Assembly (NCBI RefSeq): GCF_024763615.1
Contig: NC_077223.1
Coordinates: 52,452,627 to 52,516,626, forward strand
Length of the DNA stretch: 64,000 nt
Source: Phlebotomus papatasi
Lineage: Eukaryota; Arthropoda; Insecta; Diptera; Psychodidae
Direction of reading: 5' to 3'
Below the pieces are notes generated by a model. The model was not told the DNA's origin and searched no databases. It was given only the letters and a program-made list of their open reading frames with translations. The translations under genes were made by a program, and so were the position numbers. Shown here in pieces: positions 23,627-36,364 of this stretch (positions are counted from its first letter, which is position 1; every line of letters begins with the position of its first letter).

Positions 23627-26600
23627 GACAACTAATTTCTAGAAAACAAAAAAAGTTAAAGAAGAGAATAAAATGTTATTATAAAATCATTAATTATAAA
23701 GCAAATTTTCTGTGTAAACTTCTTAGATGTTTGTACAATAGGATGGTAAAGCATCCCGAGCTTAACAGAATGCTTGAACTCATGACTATGCAGTGAATTA
23801 TTCATCTAAATAAATAAATAATTGTGCACAGTAGTTCAAGTTCTTTGCAAAATTCCTCTCACTTCATCCTGCTTAATTTTTGTCGGATCACAACCGATTT
23901 AAGTCAATTTTATATCTCAATAATTGCATCGTAATTATGTGATTTAGTTTTTAAAATTGACTTATATGGGGCCTTTGGAGACTCAAAGTCGCTATCTCAA
24001 AAAGTTTGGGTTCTAGCTCTGTTTACCGCTAGATAAAAGGAAGTTAAAAAATGAATGTTTGGGTTGAAAATTTATGGCGTCTAGAAATCTAGGGATTCAT
24101 ATTAATATACCTTCTGTGTAATGTTGTAATAATTAATTTTGTAAGAACACAATAAAAAAATAGATTAACGATTAATCGCTGATTAACTTATCCACACCGC
24201 AATTATTATTTTTGTAAGGGTACACAAATATGCATTTCAGGATGTATTTTTGTTATTTTGAATTAGTATAGGGGAAGTGCTCATAATTTTGGACAGCTTC
24301 TAATTTTGGACACTACAAATTGATTAAAATTATGGTGTTTTCTTTCAATACTTGATGAATAATGTGTTCTTTATCTAAATATTTGTTCTTTTTGGAAGAT
24401 TTAACACTAAATTCGTTAAATTTTGACTATGATTTAAATTAAAAGAAGCCTGAATATTACCTAAGGATATTATATGACCCATGTGGTTTTATCTTTAATA
24501 TTATAGAACTTTACATATTGTACAAAAAATTTCGCCAAAATGGAACACTGACTCATTTCGGTACGGTATGCACAAAATTCTCCATTTTGAAGAAAATGTC
24601 TCATAATTGTATAAGCTTTAAATGAGATAAATATATCAAAAGAGATTTTTCAGTAAAAGTTCTATCTAAAGTTTTTTGTCAATTGGTCTTAAAGTGATCG
24701 AGAAAATAATACGTAATGTAGCTGGAAGGTACGAGTTCACCCTACTTCACATTACCACCATTTCTCGTAGTTTTCTGCAGGGTTACGGTATTCCTGATAG
24801 CTCTATGAAATTTTAATCACATCATATGGGAAGTTTACACTGCGATGATTTTAATAAAATAATTTATGAAGATGGATTTCCATAAAACATGTTTCCAAAT
24901 AGAATTTCTCATGTCGTATAAAAGGATAATGCGGTTAAACTCATGTAATGAATGTCTTTTGCATTGTCTTTACTTTTTTTTATAGATCTATAAGTTTATA
25001 TTATAATACACTTATTGGGAATGATTGGAAAATGCTGACGAGAAGAGTCTATAAAGGTTAATGCGATGTTCACAAGGATTTTTGCTCGGTCATAATGCTC
25101 TCATGATGGCTCAATACAACTCTATTTGCTAATTGGCAGACTATTTACAGTCCCTCAGGTGATTAAAGATTCTGCAGAAGCTTCTCTGCTACAATTAATT
25201 TATTCATTTAAATTAAGACAGTGCATAAAATATGCACCATTTAGAATAGCAAATGTTAAGTATGGGTCAAAGATATAATCATTTTTATCCTTTTTAGACA
25301 ATTTAGTTATTTCTTCTAAAAGCAAATAAGCCCGAGTATTTCATTTATAAAAACATCCAAGTTAAATGTTATGTATCTTTGTGATGAAAAGGACATGACA
25401 GGGCTTCCTTTAGGACAGGAAAGTCCACCGAAACCATGGCGAGACTTTTTCCGGAAAAGCTCCATCCGGCCACCTCCATCTCCGTTTCGAAAAAGACTTC
25501 AAAGCAACATTTCCGCTAAATTCCGCTATGAGTTCAGTGCCCTCGGTTGTAAGCTTTTTTTTTTAGGGATTTTGCCTAAGAAGCTCCACGGTTATGAAGA
25601 AAAACTCACAAATTGCTTCTCTCTGTCTCTCTTTCGCTCAAACAGCATTATTCAGAGACATGAAAAATGACTCTGCCCTATTTTCCACACTTTTCGGCAT
25701 CTCTGGGCATAAGGGTGGATTTCTCGTGTTGGAAAAAGTGCGTAAGGGGAAGAGTGCCTCATCGATTTTTGCCTCGATGTTGCGTGATTAGCGAATTTGA
25801 GCCTCCCTTTAAAAACCTCACTCATTTGTGGATTTTCATCCATTTGCCAAAAATCTTTCTGTGGTACTTCCCTTCTCTTTTTGAAAAGTCTGATAAAGTT
25901 ATAGAAAGCAGCGGCAGTGAAAACCCATCAAAATGTGACAAAGAAGGTCATTCAGAAATCATCTTGATTGATTAAAAGTCAAAAAATACTCGAGTCAATG
26001 GAAAGCAATCTTGCACGAAAGGCTCATTAATTGGAAATTCTCTGCATGGGGCATTTTTTGGCTTCGTCTCAAAAAGAAGGACCTTTTTTGCTTAAAGTCC
26101 TTTTTGCAGAGAGCAGCATTGTATATTCCGAAATGGTTCGAGAATTTATTAGAATGTGGTATTAGTTGGATTATTTGGATTATTCAGCCTTGTTTTCGCA
26201 TTTTCATTTAATTTCCAACTGGAATTTTGCAACTATACAAGTGCTTAAGCATTGGGAAATCCATTTTACACTGAACGGAATCTCTTTAGCACTCAGTGGA
26301 ATTTCGTACAGATTTTCCATCACACGCTGGTATGTGATTTTAAGGGAAAGTTACCATAATATAAACATACGAAATCTCTGTCCCGTGCATTCTCTCACTG
26401 ACATCCAACGCAAATTTTATGGCTGAAAATACATTTATATACTGCAAATAATCCATGAGGTCAATAGTCTCAATTTCAATCTCAAGGTGAATTTTGAGAA
26501 CTTGAAAGTGGTCTTTTTGCATTAAAATTGCATTTTAGAGGAGGGGGGTATATGCCGTGTCGTTCACTCATCAAATATAAATGTGTCTTTCACACACGCA

Positions 26601-27012
26601 GAGACATGAACAGAAAGCAAACACATTTGATCACAAATTGATTGCAATTAGTTAGTTCAAAGGGGTCTTTTTGGATGGTTAATTGCTGACACAATGTTAA
26701 GAAATTGTAAATATAGGGAAAAAAATTGGTCTTTGTTGTCTCCCGAGTGAGATTTTGCAGAATGATTTACACACTGAAAGCTTTTACCAGGCGTCTCCAC
26801 TTGCATTGTGGGAGTTTGATTTAAATGAGCTTAAATATTTTATTCTTTATTCTCCTTTCAATTATTCTTCAAATGATGCATTAACAAGAATAACATGGTC
26901 CAAGTTCAAAGGGGGAATTTATTCAACTTATATACAACTATATTAAATATCTCAATAAGAACTATATTATCGTAATTTCTATCCTCTGTTATTTTTTTTG
27001 CATTAATGAGTA
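23627..27012. other. stretch with one weak exon candidate and otherwise no gene
   Basis: A GGGGAAGTGCTCATAATTTT start at 24271 looks like a broken member of the GGGG-terminus families. The region 25.37-26.2 kb is GC-richer and holds overlapping frames, of which only 25371-25548 is worth noting. The rest is AT-rich. Confidence 0.4.
25371..25548 (+). CDS. weak candidate coding exon (unidentified)
   Basis: ATG at 25371 opens a frame starting MYLCDEKDMTG that is Pro/Arg/Ser-rich in the middle (KPWRDFFRKSSIRPPPSPF) and reaches a GTAAGC donor at 25549, leaving phase 1. Third positions are GC-richer than the surroundings. The upstream context (TTATGTAT) is unremarkable. Phase 1 would read a stop if joined directly to the 40708 microexon, so the two cannot be adjacent exons. 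I do not recognise the peptide; regulatory or chance sequence is equally possible. Confidence 0.2.
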
Positions 27013-27160
27013 ATGTCCAACGCACAATAACTTTTGTTTTGTAAACATGTTTTTGACATTTCTATGTGAGTGAGTGAGGCCTAGATCTAGTCATCTCGCT
27101 CACTGTCATAGAAAATTTTGAAAACATATTTACAAACAAAAGTTATTGTGCGCTGAGCAT
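27013..27160. mobile_element. AACGCACAATAAC foldback MITE, copy B
   Basis: ATGTCCAACGCACAATAACT at the left and GTTATTGTGCGCTGAGCAT at the right, with the same 148-bp length and interior (CTAGATCTAGTCATCTCG) as the 4493 copy, in opposite internal orientation. Confidence 0.7.
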
Positions 27161-28969
27161 AATGCATTGCTCAAGAAAATTTTTTTCATTAAATAAATAT
27201 TTAGGATTTTTCCGATTTTTCCATCTAATACTATTCATTAGATTTAATTCTCCTATTTATATTTATAACCTGACTCAAAGCTCATTTTTGAAAATAAAAT
27301 TATTGAAAATATCCTGAAAAGTTTGCAGAATACAGTTGCGAAAACCATTAAATTTTTTATGCGTTTTTTAAAGAAAGGTGGAATGATTTAATACATAACA
27401 TGATCTAAATAGAGATTCTTCAGAACTACATATGAGAATACAATATTTTTCCCTACAAGCACAGCACTAAATTTTTATTTATATTATCTCATTTAAATTA
27501 TCTATGTCACAATCTTATTATCTGATTCTTTGAGCTACAGATAAATCGAAATTTTATTCATATCGATAAGCTTTAATTAATTAGGTTCCTATTTGAATTC
27601 GGATCAAGTTATTTTATCCTATTTAGCTAAGTATAAGTTATTATTTATTAAATAGCTCTATATTAACGAAAATTTTTATCATGCCTAAACAAAAATCATA
27701 CTATTTCTTATTTTTCTTTAATTTTATCACTATGGGAGAAATATATACCTGGATTTTTTTCCTAAAAGAAATTTTTAAATCCTCACACTTCTGCAAAATT
27801 CTGCAATTCTTCAAACTCAATTATAAAATGCAAATATTGTTTTTTCCCGAGAGTTCCACATTTTCTAATTTTACCAAGTTTGGTTTTTTTTTATTTAATT
27901 CTAATTACAAATGTCTGGATACCTAGAGTAGAAAATAATATGCATTTTAATGATATTTTTCAGTCCCACAATCTGTCAGTGCTAGTAGATATTATCGTTC
28001 ATGTGCGATTGAAATAATTCTTCGTTTGCAAGATTCAATAAAACAGAGTACTTTAAATATAGCGAAAAAAGCAAAAAAAATCCGATTTTTGAATTATTAA
28101 AGAAAAACAAATAAACAATTAAGATTCTTTAACTGATTGATGGAGCGTAATCAATGAAATGTTGTAATATTTCGGAGAAAATTTACATTAAAAAAATTAA
28201 TTTTTGATAATGTGAAGTTTTGCAAAGGCATGAGGAGAAATAAAATATGTTGAAAGCTTTTTTAAAGACATTCGTCAGTTTTTCTTTTCACATTGAATTG
28301 CAAAAAACCGGAGTACTAAAACTCATGACTAAGACCAGGGGGTGACATTAGCTCTGAAAATGCAACCAGTTGTAGTGTAAATTTTTTCCTGTTTTCGTAC
28401 ACATTTCACGAGATATCTTCAAAACTACGTAAGTTGCCAATTTGTAGTTTTGGGTTGCCTCTTCGTTATTAAATTGGCTTTTATTTTGTAGTTGTATTTT
28501 TTGCTAATTCATTCTACAATGACAGAAAACAGCTAATAAACTCAAAAGTTTTTTTCGGCGCGTTAGAAACATAGGAAATGTCATGCCCCTGACTGACGCT
28601 TTACCTCAAAACTCCACATCAAGGAATAGATAACTATGCCGCTCACAGTTCACTCGAGTTCCGATCTTTTTTGGTGATTTGGTGATTTAGCACGGATTTG
28701 TCGATCCCGTGCCGGTCTGCCGATTCGGCAGAATTTTGCGGAAGATTCGTTGAAATTCCACAGAAATGTATTAAATTACACGAGATTAAACGGACGCTAT
28801 ACTTTGTAAGAGCGATGTTACATTTCAATCTGCTTTTACTTATTATGTCGATCTGTAGATTTTTGGCCAAATTGTACCAATTTGTTGATTTTTAGCTTCA
28901 GATCGGCACAATTTTGCCAATAGCAGCACATGGTTCACTCTGAGAACAACTTATTCACCCCTTGATTTG
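27161..28969. other. very AT-rich stretch without a supported gene
   Basis: Frames here are short and low-complexity. At 28714-28730 a perfect 8-bp palindrome (TCTGCCGA-T-TCGGCAGA) sits in a small GC-rich patch next to GCACGG...CCGTGC. Confidence 0.45.
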
Positions 28970-29560
28970 CATCATTTACTGATGCACAACCGATTTATTG
29001 AACAAATTGAATCATTCAATAGAACGCCCAAAATAGCTTAGGAGCAATACAATTGATTTTCTGATAAAAATTACTTATCAGTTATGGATCGGTTTATTAC
29101 ACAGTTCATAACTTATTGGATGCAGTTCATCTTTATCACAAATTCCAAGAACTTTCCATAGAGCAAAAAGATGATCATATTCAGTTGATGAATGCGCTTC
29201 CTCCCTAGAGCCTTTTTAACCTTTAACATTGAAAAACCGTTTTAGGTATGATTCAACGGTATAAGAACAAATTTCTATCCAGGTAAAAAACACTAAAACA
29301 TATCCAAAAATGAAAAAAAAATCACACGAGCAATCCCAGAACAGCATGGTTTTAGAGGGAAAAGGGAAGGCTGCGAGAAGAATGAGGGATATGTTATCAA
29401 TTATTGGGTAGACTCATGGGAGGGTCCCCCGAAGGTTCCAAGTTTCTATCTCTAACTGTTTGGCCTCTAGAGTTGACGACAGCCGAATGGATAGACGGAT
29501 GAGATGGACAGACGGAAAAAAACGTAACATAATAACTCAGAAGTTTTGCATTTAAGCGAC
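28970..29560 (+). repeat. dispersed CGGTT-ATAACCGAT repeat, longer copy
   Basis: Same block order as 18643-19010 (ACAACCGATTTA, TATCAGTTATGGATCGG, GAACTTTCCATAGAGC, CTAGAGCCTTTTTAACC, GAAAAACCGTTTTAGG), continuing into CATGGTTTTAGAGGG, CTATCTCTAACTG and a GATAGACGG...ACAGACGG tail. Confidence 0.5.
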
Positions 29561-29641
29561 TTTAACACCCCCTATTCGTAAGCTTTTCATTATTTCTAGA
29601 ACTTCAGGATTGTCTCTACGAATACGTTTTACCATATCGGG

Positions 29642-29768
29642 CCCCTGTTCGTAAGCTTTTCATTAATTCTAGAACTTAAGGGTGATCTTTACCGATCAGA
29701 TATGATAGATCAATCCGGAAAGACAAATCCTACAGTTCTAATATAAAGAAAAGCTTACTAACAGGGGG
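29642..29768. mobile_element. CCCCTGTTCGTAAGC foldback MITE
   Basis: CCCCTGTTCGTAAGCTTTTC at the left pairs with GAAAAGCTTACTAACAGGGG at the right, and AATTCTAGAACTT pairs with AGTTCTAATAT. Outer blocks (CGACTTTAACACC at 29560 and GTTACCTGCAGG...GCGGGCGACTTTG complement at about 29780-29812) extend the inverted repeat, as in the 35.33 kb copy. An extra left arm at 29568-29640 suggests a partial duplication. Confidence 0.6.
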
Positions 29769-29815
29769 AGTGTGAAAGTTACCTGCAGGGGGCAAAGTCG
29801 CCCGCGCTTACGGTA

Positions 29816-32800
29816 CCTGAATTACAATTACCAGAATGTAATTTGAACATTTTCTGATTTTTTCTCAAAGTACCCTTAATAATTAGGCATTACTAAAATA
29901 TATATTTTTTAACTAAATATAATTTGAAGCTATTAAAACTATTTATTAAATGCATATAAATTTATATAATTATAGTTTAAAAATTTACCTGATAAAATAT
30001 TTTTCCCAGAATTGAATCATTCAATGTCCTCAGAGCCTAGGAAAAAATTGATTTTTTTACACATGAAAGCACTTTAATATATGAAATCGAAAATCCTCAA
30101 TTTGTGGTTGTGGTTGGAAAAATGGAAAATCGTCATTTAATTAAATTTCTGATGAATATTATTTTTTCCAAATTCAATTGAGGGAGAAAAAGAGTCAACT
30201 TGAAAAAATTTCTCTGCATGGATGAAACAGGGAAAATTTATTGAGATGTTTGCAGTTAAAGGCAAGCAGTGCGGGTTTGTGAATAAAAAAAAAGAAGATT
30301 GTTGAAAAAAAAATTCAGCAAATTTTATATCATATGTCTCGATGCTCCCCTTTTTCACAGCGATTCTCATTCATTTCTGACAGTTAAGTTGCTTTTCATA
30401 TTATTTAAAAATCTATTTTTGGCTCCAACTTAATTTCTAGCTCAAATATATATTTCACTTTTTTTTTCTTACCGTACATGCGGCATTATTAAAAGATGAA
30501 AATTTATTTAAAGCTAATATTTTTCTTTCCTGCGTGTCAGAGAGAAACATTTGCTGGCATAAATTAAGCAATTTCTCGAAGGAGGGCACAGAGTACAAAA
30601 AGTTTTTTTTTTTTCTTTGGAGCGACATATCGAGCAAGACGAAGGTGTATCGTGTCAGTGGAAAATTGTCTGTTTGGCATGGAGTTGGGTTTGTTTCTTC
30701 TTTTTGTGGTTTTATAATTAAGTGACATTTCGGAGCAGAAGAACAAAAAAAAAGCGTGTGAAAAGGAGGAAAAACTGAGAAAAGAGACTCGAAATGGGGT
30801 TTATTATCACTCCATACCCGGCGTCTCCACTTGCCTTGTGGAGCTTTTTCAGCTAATTCTTTCACATCACGAAAATCCCGAGCTCGAGAGAAGATGTGAC
30901 AAATTGAATTAAATGCGGAGGATTAATGAATTTGTTTATGTGAAGAGAATTCACATGACTTGTTCGTCGGACGAAAATTTCTTTTATTTTCACGGATTCT
31001 TTATGAAGACAGGACAAATGGTTAATGGTAAAAACTTTTTCATTGCGCAATGACTTAATTTGTGGCTTTAGTATGTCATCAACATACGCAAGATTAATTA
31101 TTGGTTCTATTAAAAAAGAATTGCTTAAATATTTCATGCAACGTTAATAAATTGTTCAAAGTACTTGAAATTTTAAAAATGCATGCAGTGTTATTCTTCA
31201 ATGTCATCAATTTTAATATATTTCTTACTAGTTTTCAATTTTTTGGTTCACTTAGTAAAATTGAAAATATAACTTCTTAAAAATCTACCCCAAAGTCATT
31301 TAGCGCAAAATTTATGCTCTGGAGCTGCGCGAAAGAGAACGAGGTCAGATATTCCATTGAACTCAGTTCTTTGGCAAATAGTAGTGCGGTCAAAGAACTC
31401 ATGAGTGCATTTGCCAAATTGGCAAAAGTACAGCAAAAGTCTCATGACAATTCGCCCTAAGGCATTTGGTGGATAAAAAGCCCCGAAAAAAAATCTATGG
31501 GTCAAAGGGGGGCCGGGTTCGTATAATATAATAAATTGTTGGAGATATACTTGACGGCTCTGGCCAGAAAACTATGACCCAAAAAAATGTTCTTTACACC
31601 AGGAATTTCTCAGCTAAATGTTTATACGCTCAATGAACATTTCGACATCATCATCGAGAGAGCATCAGCATTAGAAGAAATTACATAAGTTGGCAAACAA
31701 TGCCACACACTCGTTCGAATCCCTCTCCTTCATCTTGTGGCTATTTACACAAGCGCGTTTGTGTTATTTTCGTATTTGATGATGCAAATATTATAAATAA
31801 AGTGTGTCAAACTGTGTAAATGTAGAATCAGCACAGTACTAGGGTATCCCTTTAGGTGCCAATTTGCCCAAATTCTCCATATATCTTCAGCAATCTCGAT
31901 TGTCCCTCTTTTCCAATGTCACATGGCATGGAAATAAACACAGGAAAATCAGTTTGTGATCGTTTTCATCAGCCAATATCCTATGAGATTTGCAAAGTAC
32001 ACAGAATATACGACATTGACTGGTGGGACTGATAGAGAGACAGTAAATTGTCACTAATTTAATTTATTGTATTAGTTGAAGCTCATTTGTGGACCAAATC
32101 CAAACTGGCAATAATGGCAAAAAGCTGCGAGGCAAATGTCTCATGTGCAATTTGTCGAAATGAGAATATATCCTGGAGCAGTCAAAAGATCATTTGATGC
32201 CGATGACGTCAACCTTATCCATTTGGACCAAAAAAACATTTACCAATATCAAAACTGCAAATTGAAATAATTTCTCCCTGTTCCATTAAAATTCGTTATA
32301 CCACTGTTTTCCAACAAATCATAATTATGTGAAAGCTCATGGCATAAACTACAAGTTGCATGCTAAAGTTCGTGTCTGAAGCTGCGAAAATGCATGCAGG
32401 GTAGCCGGATATGAATGTGAAGCTTTGGGGCGCCAAAGATCGTGCATTCTATCTTATGGATTTATAAATTTCAATTATTACAACCCAGGCTCAAGAGAAT
32501 TGAGGGTGAGTGTTATAAAGTTGAGAGATTTTGCCCGGTATCGAAGGGGGTATCTCCAGAGGAATGAGAGAACCTGTTACAAGTTGAGCAAACATAAATT
32601 CAATTTTTCCTTCCACCCCAGAGTTGTTCGCATAAGATAAACAATCTCGCTAGATCATGGCTAATAAATCACCTGTTTGATGGAAAATTGAGATAATAAG
32701 CCACTCTGTTTGATTATATCAATCGGATGGAAATTTAATTAATCTTCAATTTTGTTGATGTAGGTCGACGCTTTTAATTGAATATTTCAGTGCTGCGAAT

Positions 32801-33267
32801 TTAGCACAAAGGCCGTTTTTTTTTGCATTTAATCCTCTATGATAGAAAACTACCAATAAATCGTCATTAATTGAGCAAAAATACGGCAGCTGTGTACAAT
32901 CTATTTTTTTTTCTACTTTTACAAATAATTCAATTTTAGATGCTGCATCGAGATATTTCATATCAGGACTTTTAGTTTATTGAATTTTTCAAGTGGAATT
33001 TTCATCCAATTGTTGGCAATAAATTAAATATTATATAGGTGAATTTTGGTGAGCGGGATATTCATATTGATTTTAAAATAATTTTTAGAAAAGAATGACA
33101 CAGAAAGTTTGATAAACTGTTCAAAAAGAAATAACTAAATAATAAAAGGAGTACTTCAAATATTATTACTGAATTTTGCAATAATTGTGAGAAAAATTTT
33201 ACTTGAAATAAATTTCTATTAATATCTTTACTATATAATAGAACTTTTTTTAAAAATAAGAGTAATA
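29816..33267. other. stretch without a supported gene
   Basis: A perfect TGACGTCA is at 32204-32211 and an AAAAGCTC-type octamer at 30841. A 20-bp match, GGCGTCTCCACTTGC plus TTGTGG, links 30819-30842 with 26790-26813. Frames up to 136 codons are low-complexity and not convincing. Confidence 0.4.
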
Positions 33268-33444
33268 GGTGGAAGTGGGGCACCTTTGAAAGTGGGGCAC
33301 CTTTGAAATTGGGATTTTTCACCTATATTTAAGTGGAACTGAGCCATATCAAAATGGAATTTATTAGGCTTAATATTATTTAAAAATAGGTGAAACATCC
33401 CAATTTCAAAGGTGCCCCATTTTCAAAGGTGCCCCACTTCTCCC
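33268..33444. mobile_element. GGTGGAAGTGGGGC foldback MITE with duplicated end
   Basis: TA-GGTGGAAGTGGGGCACC at the left and TGCCCCACTTCTCCC-TA at the right. The subterminal block AAGTGGGGCACCTTTGAAA is present twice on the left, and the right side is correspondingly doubled (AAAGGTGCCCCATTTTC, AAAGGTGCCCCACTTC). Confidence 0.65.
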
Positions 33445-33845
33445 TACAGAACTGTTTTCAAACTAAAAATGCTGTCCAAAAATGTTAATTGACTTTGTAC
33501 ACTTTACAAGGACGAACTTTAAGCTATCATTTAATATTTTTCTGACATATTTTTTTAAATAAATAATATAGGAATTATTTTTCCAATTTCATTTGTTAAT
33601 ATTTTTCTTATTAGAAAATTTGTGAAAAATATTCCAGAAGTTGTGTATGATTTTATAATATTTTATTTATCCACTACTGCAGTCTCAATAATATTGGTTA
33701 CTTAAAAAGATACTGAAAAACTGTTTCAAAACTATTTTTGAATCTCTAATTAGACTTACATTTAAATTGATAAAATGTAGTAAACTATCGGTAATATCTA
33801 CTGATAAAATTGCCTCATTCCAGATTCTTCATTCCTTCATTCCTC

Positions 33846-34826
33846 TACATAAAAAAAAAAAATATTTCGTTAAATTGTTCGTTAATGTTTGTGAATTCCT
33901 TTTGGGGACTTACAAAATGCTCGTAAATCGTATAACCCACAATCAAGTTCGTAAAGTTTGTAGGGGAGACTGGGGCAAAACTTGTCAAAACGCATATTTA
34001 ATTCTTTCACGAGCTCTGAGAAAACTTAAACATTTTATAATGAGCATATTCTTATAGGAAATTTACTGCTCTACAACATTGCAGAAGACTATTTTCCTCT
34101 ATCTCGAAAGAAATGTGATTTTCGAATCACTTTCTAAAAGCCAACTTTGTGGAGATTCTCAAAATTGCTGGGGCAAATTTTGTCAGTCTTCGGATAATTT
34201 TTAACGTTTTACTCTCGCAAACATTAAAAAATATCAAATAGACATATTTTTATAGGAAATTTATTCCTCTACAACTTTGTCGAAGATAATTTTTGTCTAT
34301 CTTAACGAGAAATGTGCTTAAATTGAACTAATCAATATTGCTATTTTCCTTAAGCCAAATATTCCAAAAATAGGGCTCAAATTTTCATTACTTTTTATTT
34401 TACATAATCCTTCCTCGAATCCCTTGAAACTTTGTAAGTTTAAGAAGATTCATGAAGGCTATCTATAATAAAAATTTCAAGCGTCAGTTTCTTTTATTTT
34501 AGAAAATAGTGAATATTGAAATTTTCGGTTTGACAAATTTTGCCCCAGTCTCCCCTACTTATAAACATTGTTCATAACATCATCACTTGACGAGCATTTC
34601 TGTACTTTTCAAACATTTGTTCCTAAATGTTCGTAAACATAAATTTTTACCAACATTTTTGTGTGTTTACGAAGATTTACGAACGATATTTGTTAAAAGA
34701 GTACAAACTTTTACGAACTTATTCGCGGGTTATACGATTTACGAGCATTTCGTAAGTCCCCAATAGAAATTCACGGAATTCATAAACATTAACGAACAAT
34801 TTTACAAAATATTTTTTTTTTGTGTA
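33846..34826. mobile_element. long-arm foldback element split by a nested insertion
   Basis: About 110-bp inverted arms: 33846-33960 (TTGTTCGTTAATGTTTGTG, GGGGACTTAC, AAATGCTCGTAAATCGTATA) and about 34703-34826 (TATACGATTTACGAGCATTT, GTAAGTCCCC, CATTAACGAACAA). A complete GGGGAGACTGGGGC element (33963-34555) has inserted between them at the inner edge of the left arm. Confidence 0.65.
33963..34555 (+). mobile_element. GGGGAGACTGGGGC element, copy 2 (short form)
   Basis: 593 bp, GGGGAGACTGGGGCAAAAC to TTTTGCCCCAGTCTCCCC, with TA on both sides (33961-33962, 34556-34557). The interior has two similar halves (TATAGGAAATTTACTGCTCTACAAC and TATAGGAAATTTATTCCTCTACAAC types). Confidence 0.8.
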
Positions 34827-36362
34827 TTCCCAAATATCAACTAAACTGGAAGTTTAAATATCTCTCACGCAATAAGCTTTTGATGGCATGTAAAAAAGTA
34901 TCTCTTTGGTGGATTATTCAAATTCCAACGAATTTAGTAATTAATTCTTGGTGAAATTAGCAAATTCTCTCAGAGGAATATTTACCTCCTGCTGCGGGCA
35001 AAAAATCATCATTGGAAGCTTTTTGAAACGTGTTTATCTAGAGCTGAATACTCTCTACGTAAAAGAAACTTTCTGCTATAATTTTGCGATTGTAGCGACT
35101 CACAGTCAAGTTTCAAAGTTCAATAGATCCTTTGGCAAAGAATTGAAATAAAATAATTAAGGAGTGCTGTAAAATAGAAATTTCAGTGATTTGAGTCAAA
35201 TAGAGTAGAGGAAAATATTTTTGTGTGGACCTTTCAGTAAATGAGAGCAATCGTAATTGAAATGATATAGAAGGAAATGGTACAAGATTAAAACAAAAGA
35301 TACCTTAGCTTAAAAGTACTGTAAGTGCGGGTGACTTGGTCCTCTGCGGGTAACTTTGACACCCTCCTGTTCGTGAGCTTTTCTTTACTTCTAGAACTTA
35401 ATTTATCGATATGATCTGTACTATGTCTGATCAGTGAGAACCGTTTTAAAACATTAGAATTTTAAAAAAAGCCTACCAACAGAAGGGTGTCACTGTTATC
35501 CGCGTATAGCGTAGGTTTAATAAAATTGATTCACAGATAAAAAGTAATCATCGGTTTATAATCGATTCTGTAATCGGTTCATAACTGATCGGATGGTTCA
35601 AACTTATCAGGGAATCCAAGACCTTTCCAACGCAGCTTAATTTGTGCCAACTGGTTGTGAAATATGTTTTCCAGGGTCTTTTTAAGAATAGTTTATTATG
35701 AATGATTCGAGACAATTTTCGTTGGATTTGTTTAAATGAATTGGATAATTGCATCTTCAGAGGGTGAAAGGTGGAAATTTCGAGGGGAACAAAAATGTTC
35801 TTTCAATGGAATTTGAACAATAAAAAGTGTTTAGATAGCTCAAAGGTTCTCACATGTGCATTTCTTTTTTCATGGGTTTCTAGAACCGTTATTCTCGTAT
35901 TTTATCCAGATAACTCTTAATTAAGAGTGCAAAAGTGTGTTTTCACACAAGTGCTGGGTAGCTTAAAAGCTCAATCCTGAGATATTGTCAGTTGGAATGA
36001 GAAGTAAAATGCAGGAAACAGAAATGGAGATTAGGAAACAAATCCCTCTTTTGAGACCAATCCAGAGGAAGAATGGTGAGATAATAAAATCACAGAGACA
36101 TTTTTCAGCTTAAGCCGTACTTTGTATGTATGTGAGACAGTTTGGTGCACGTAAACTCTAGTCTTAAGCTCAGCCACACAGCTAAAACCCCATCAATTGG
36201 TGTAAGTGTATTTCTCCTAGATGCTGATAAATAAATACAAATGGATTGCAGAATATGTTAGGTCAAGTCTGTTTGCAAATTTTCTATCAAATTTAAACTG
36301 TTTTAATTCATTTGGTGCTTCTTGGTACAAGAAGCAAATGTCTCACTTTATTTCTTCAGTAC
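34827..36362. other. stretch without a supported gene; two short repeats
   Basis: Holds the foldback at 35328-35510 and a fragment of the CGGTT repeat at 35525-35690 (ATCGGTTTATAATCGATT, CCTTTCCAACGCAGC). No coding sequence supported. Confidence 0.45.
35328..35510. mobile_element. TGTTCGTGAGCTTTTC foldback element with outer arms
   Basis: The left arm GCGGGTGACTTGG, CTGCGGGTAACTTTGACACC, CTCCTGTTCGTGAGCTTTTC matches in inverted form the right half of the 29.64-29.81 kb copy. The right arm here is GCCTACCAACAGAAGGGTGTC, ATCCGCG. This copy shows that the full family unit is about 180 bp. Confidence 0.5.
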
Positions 36363-36364
36363 TA

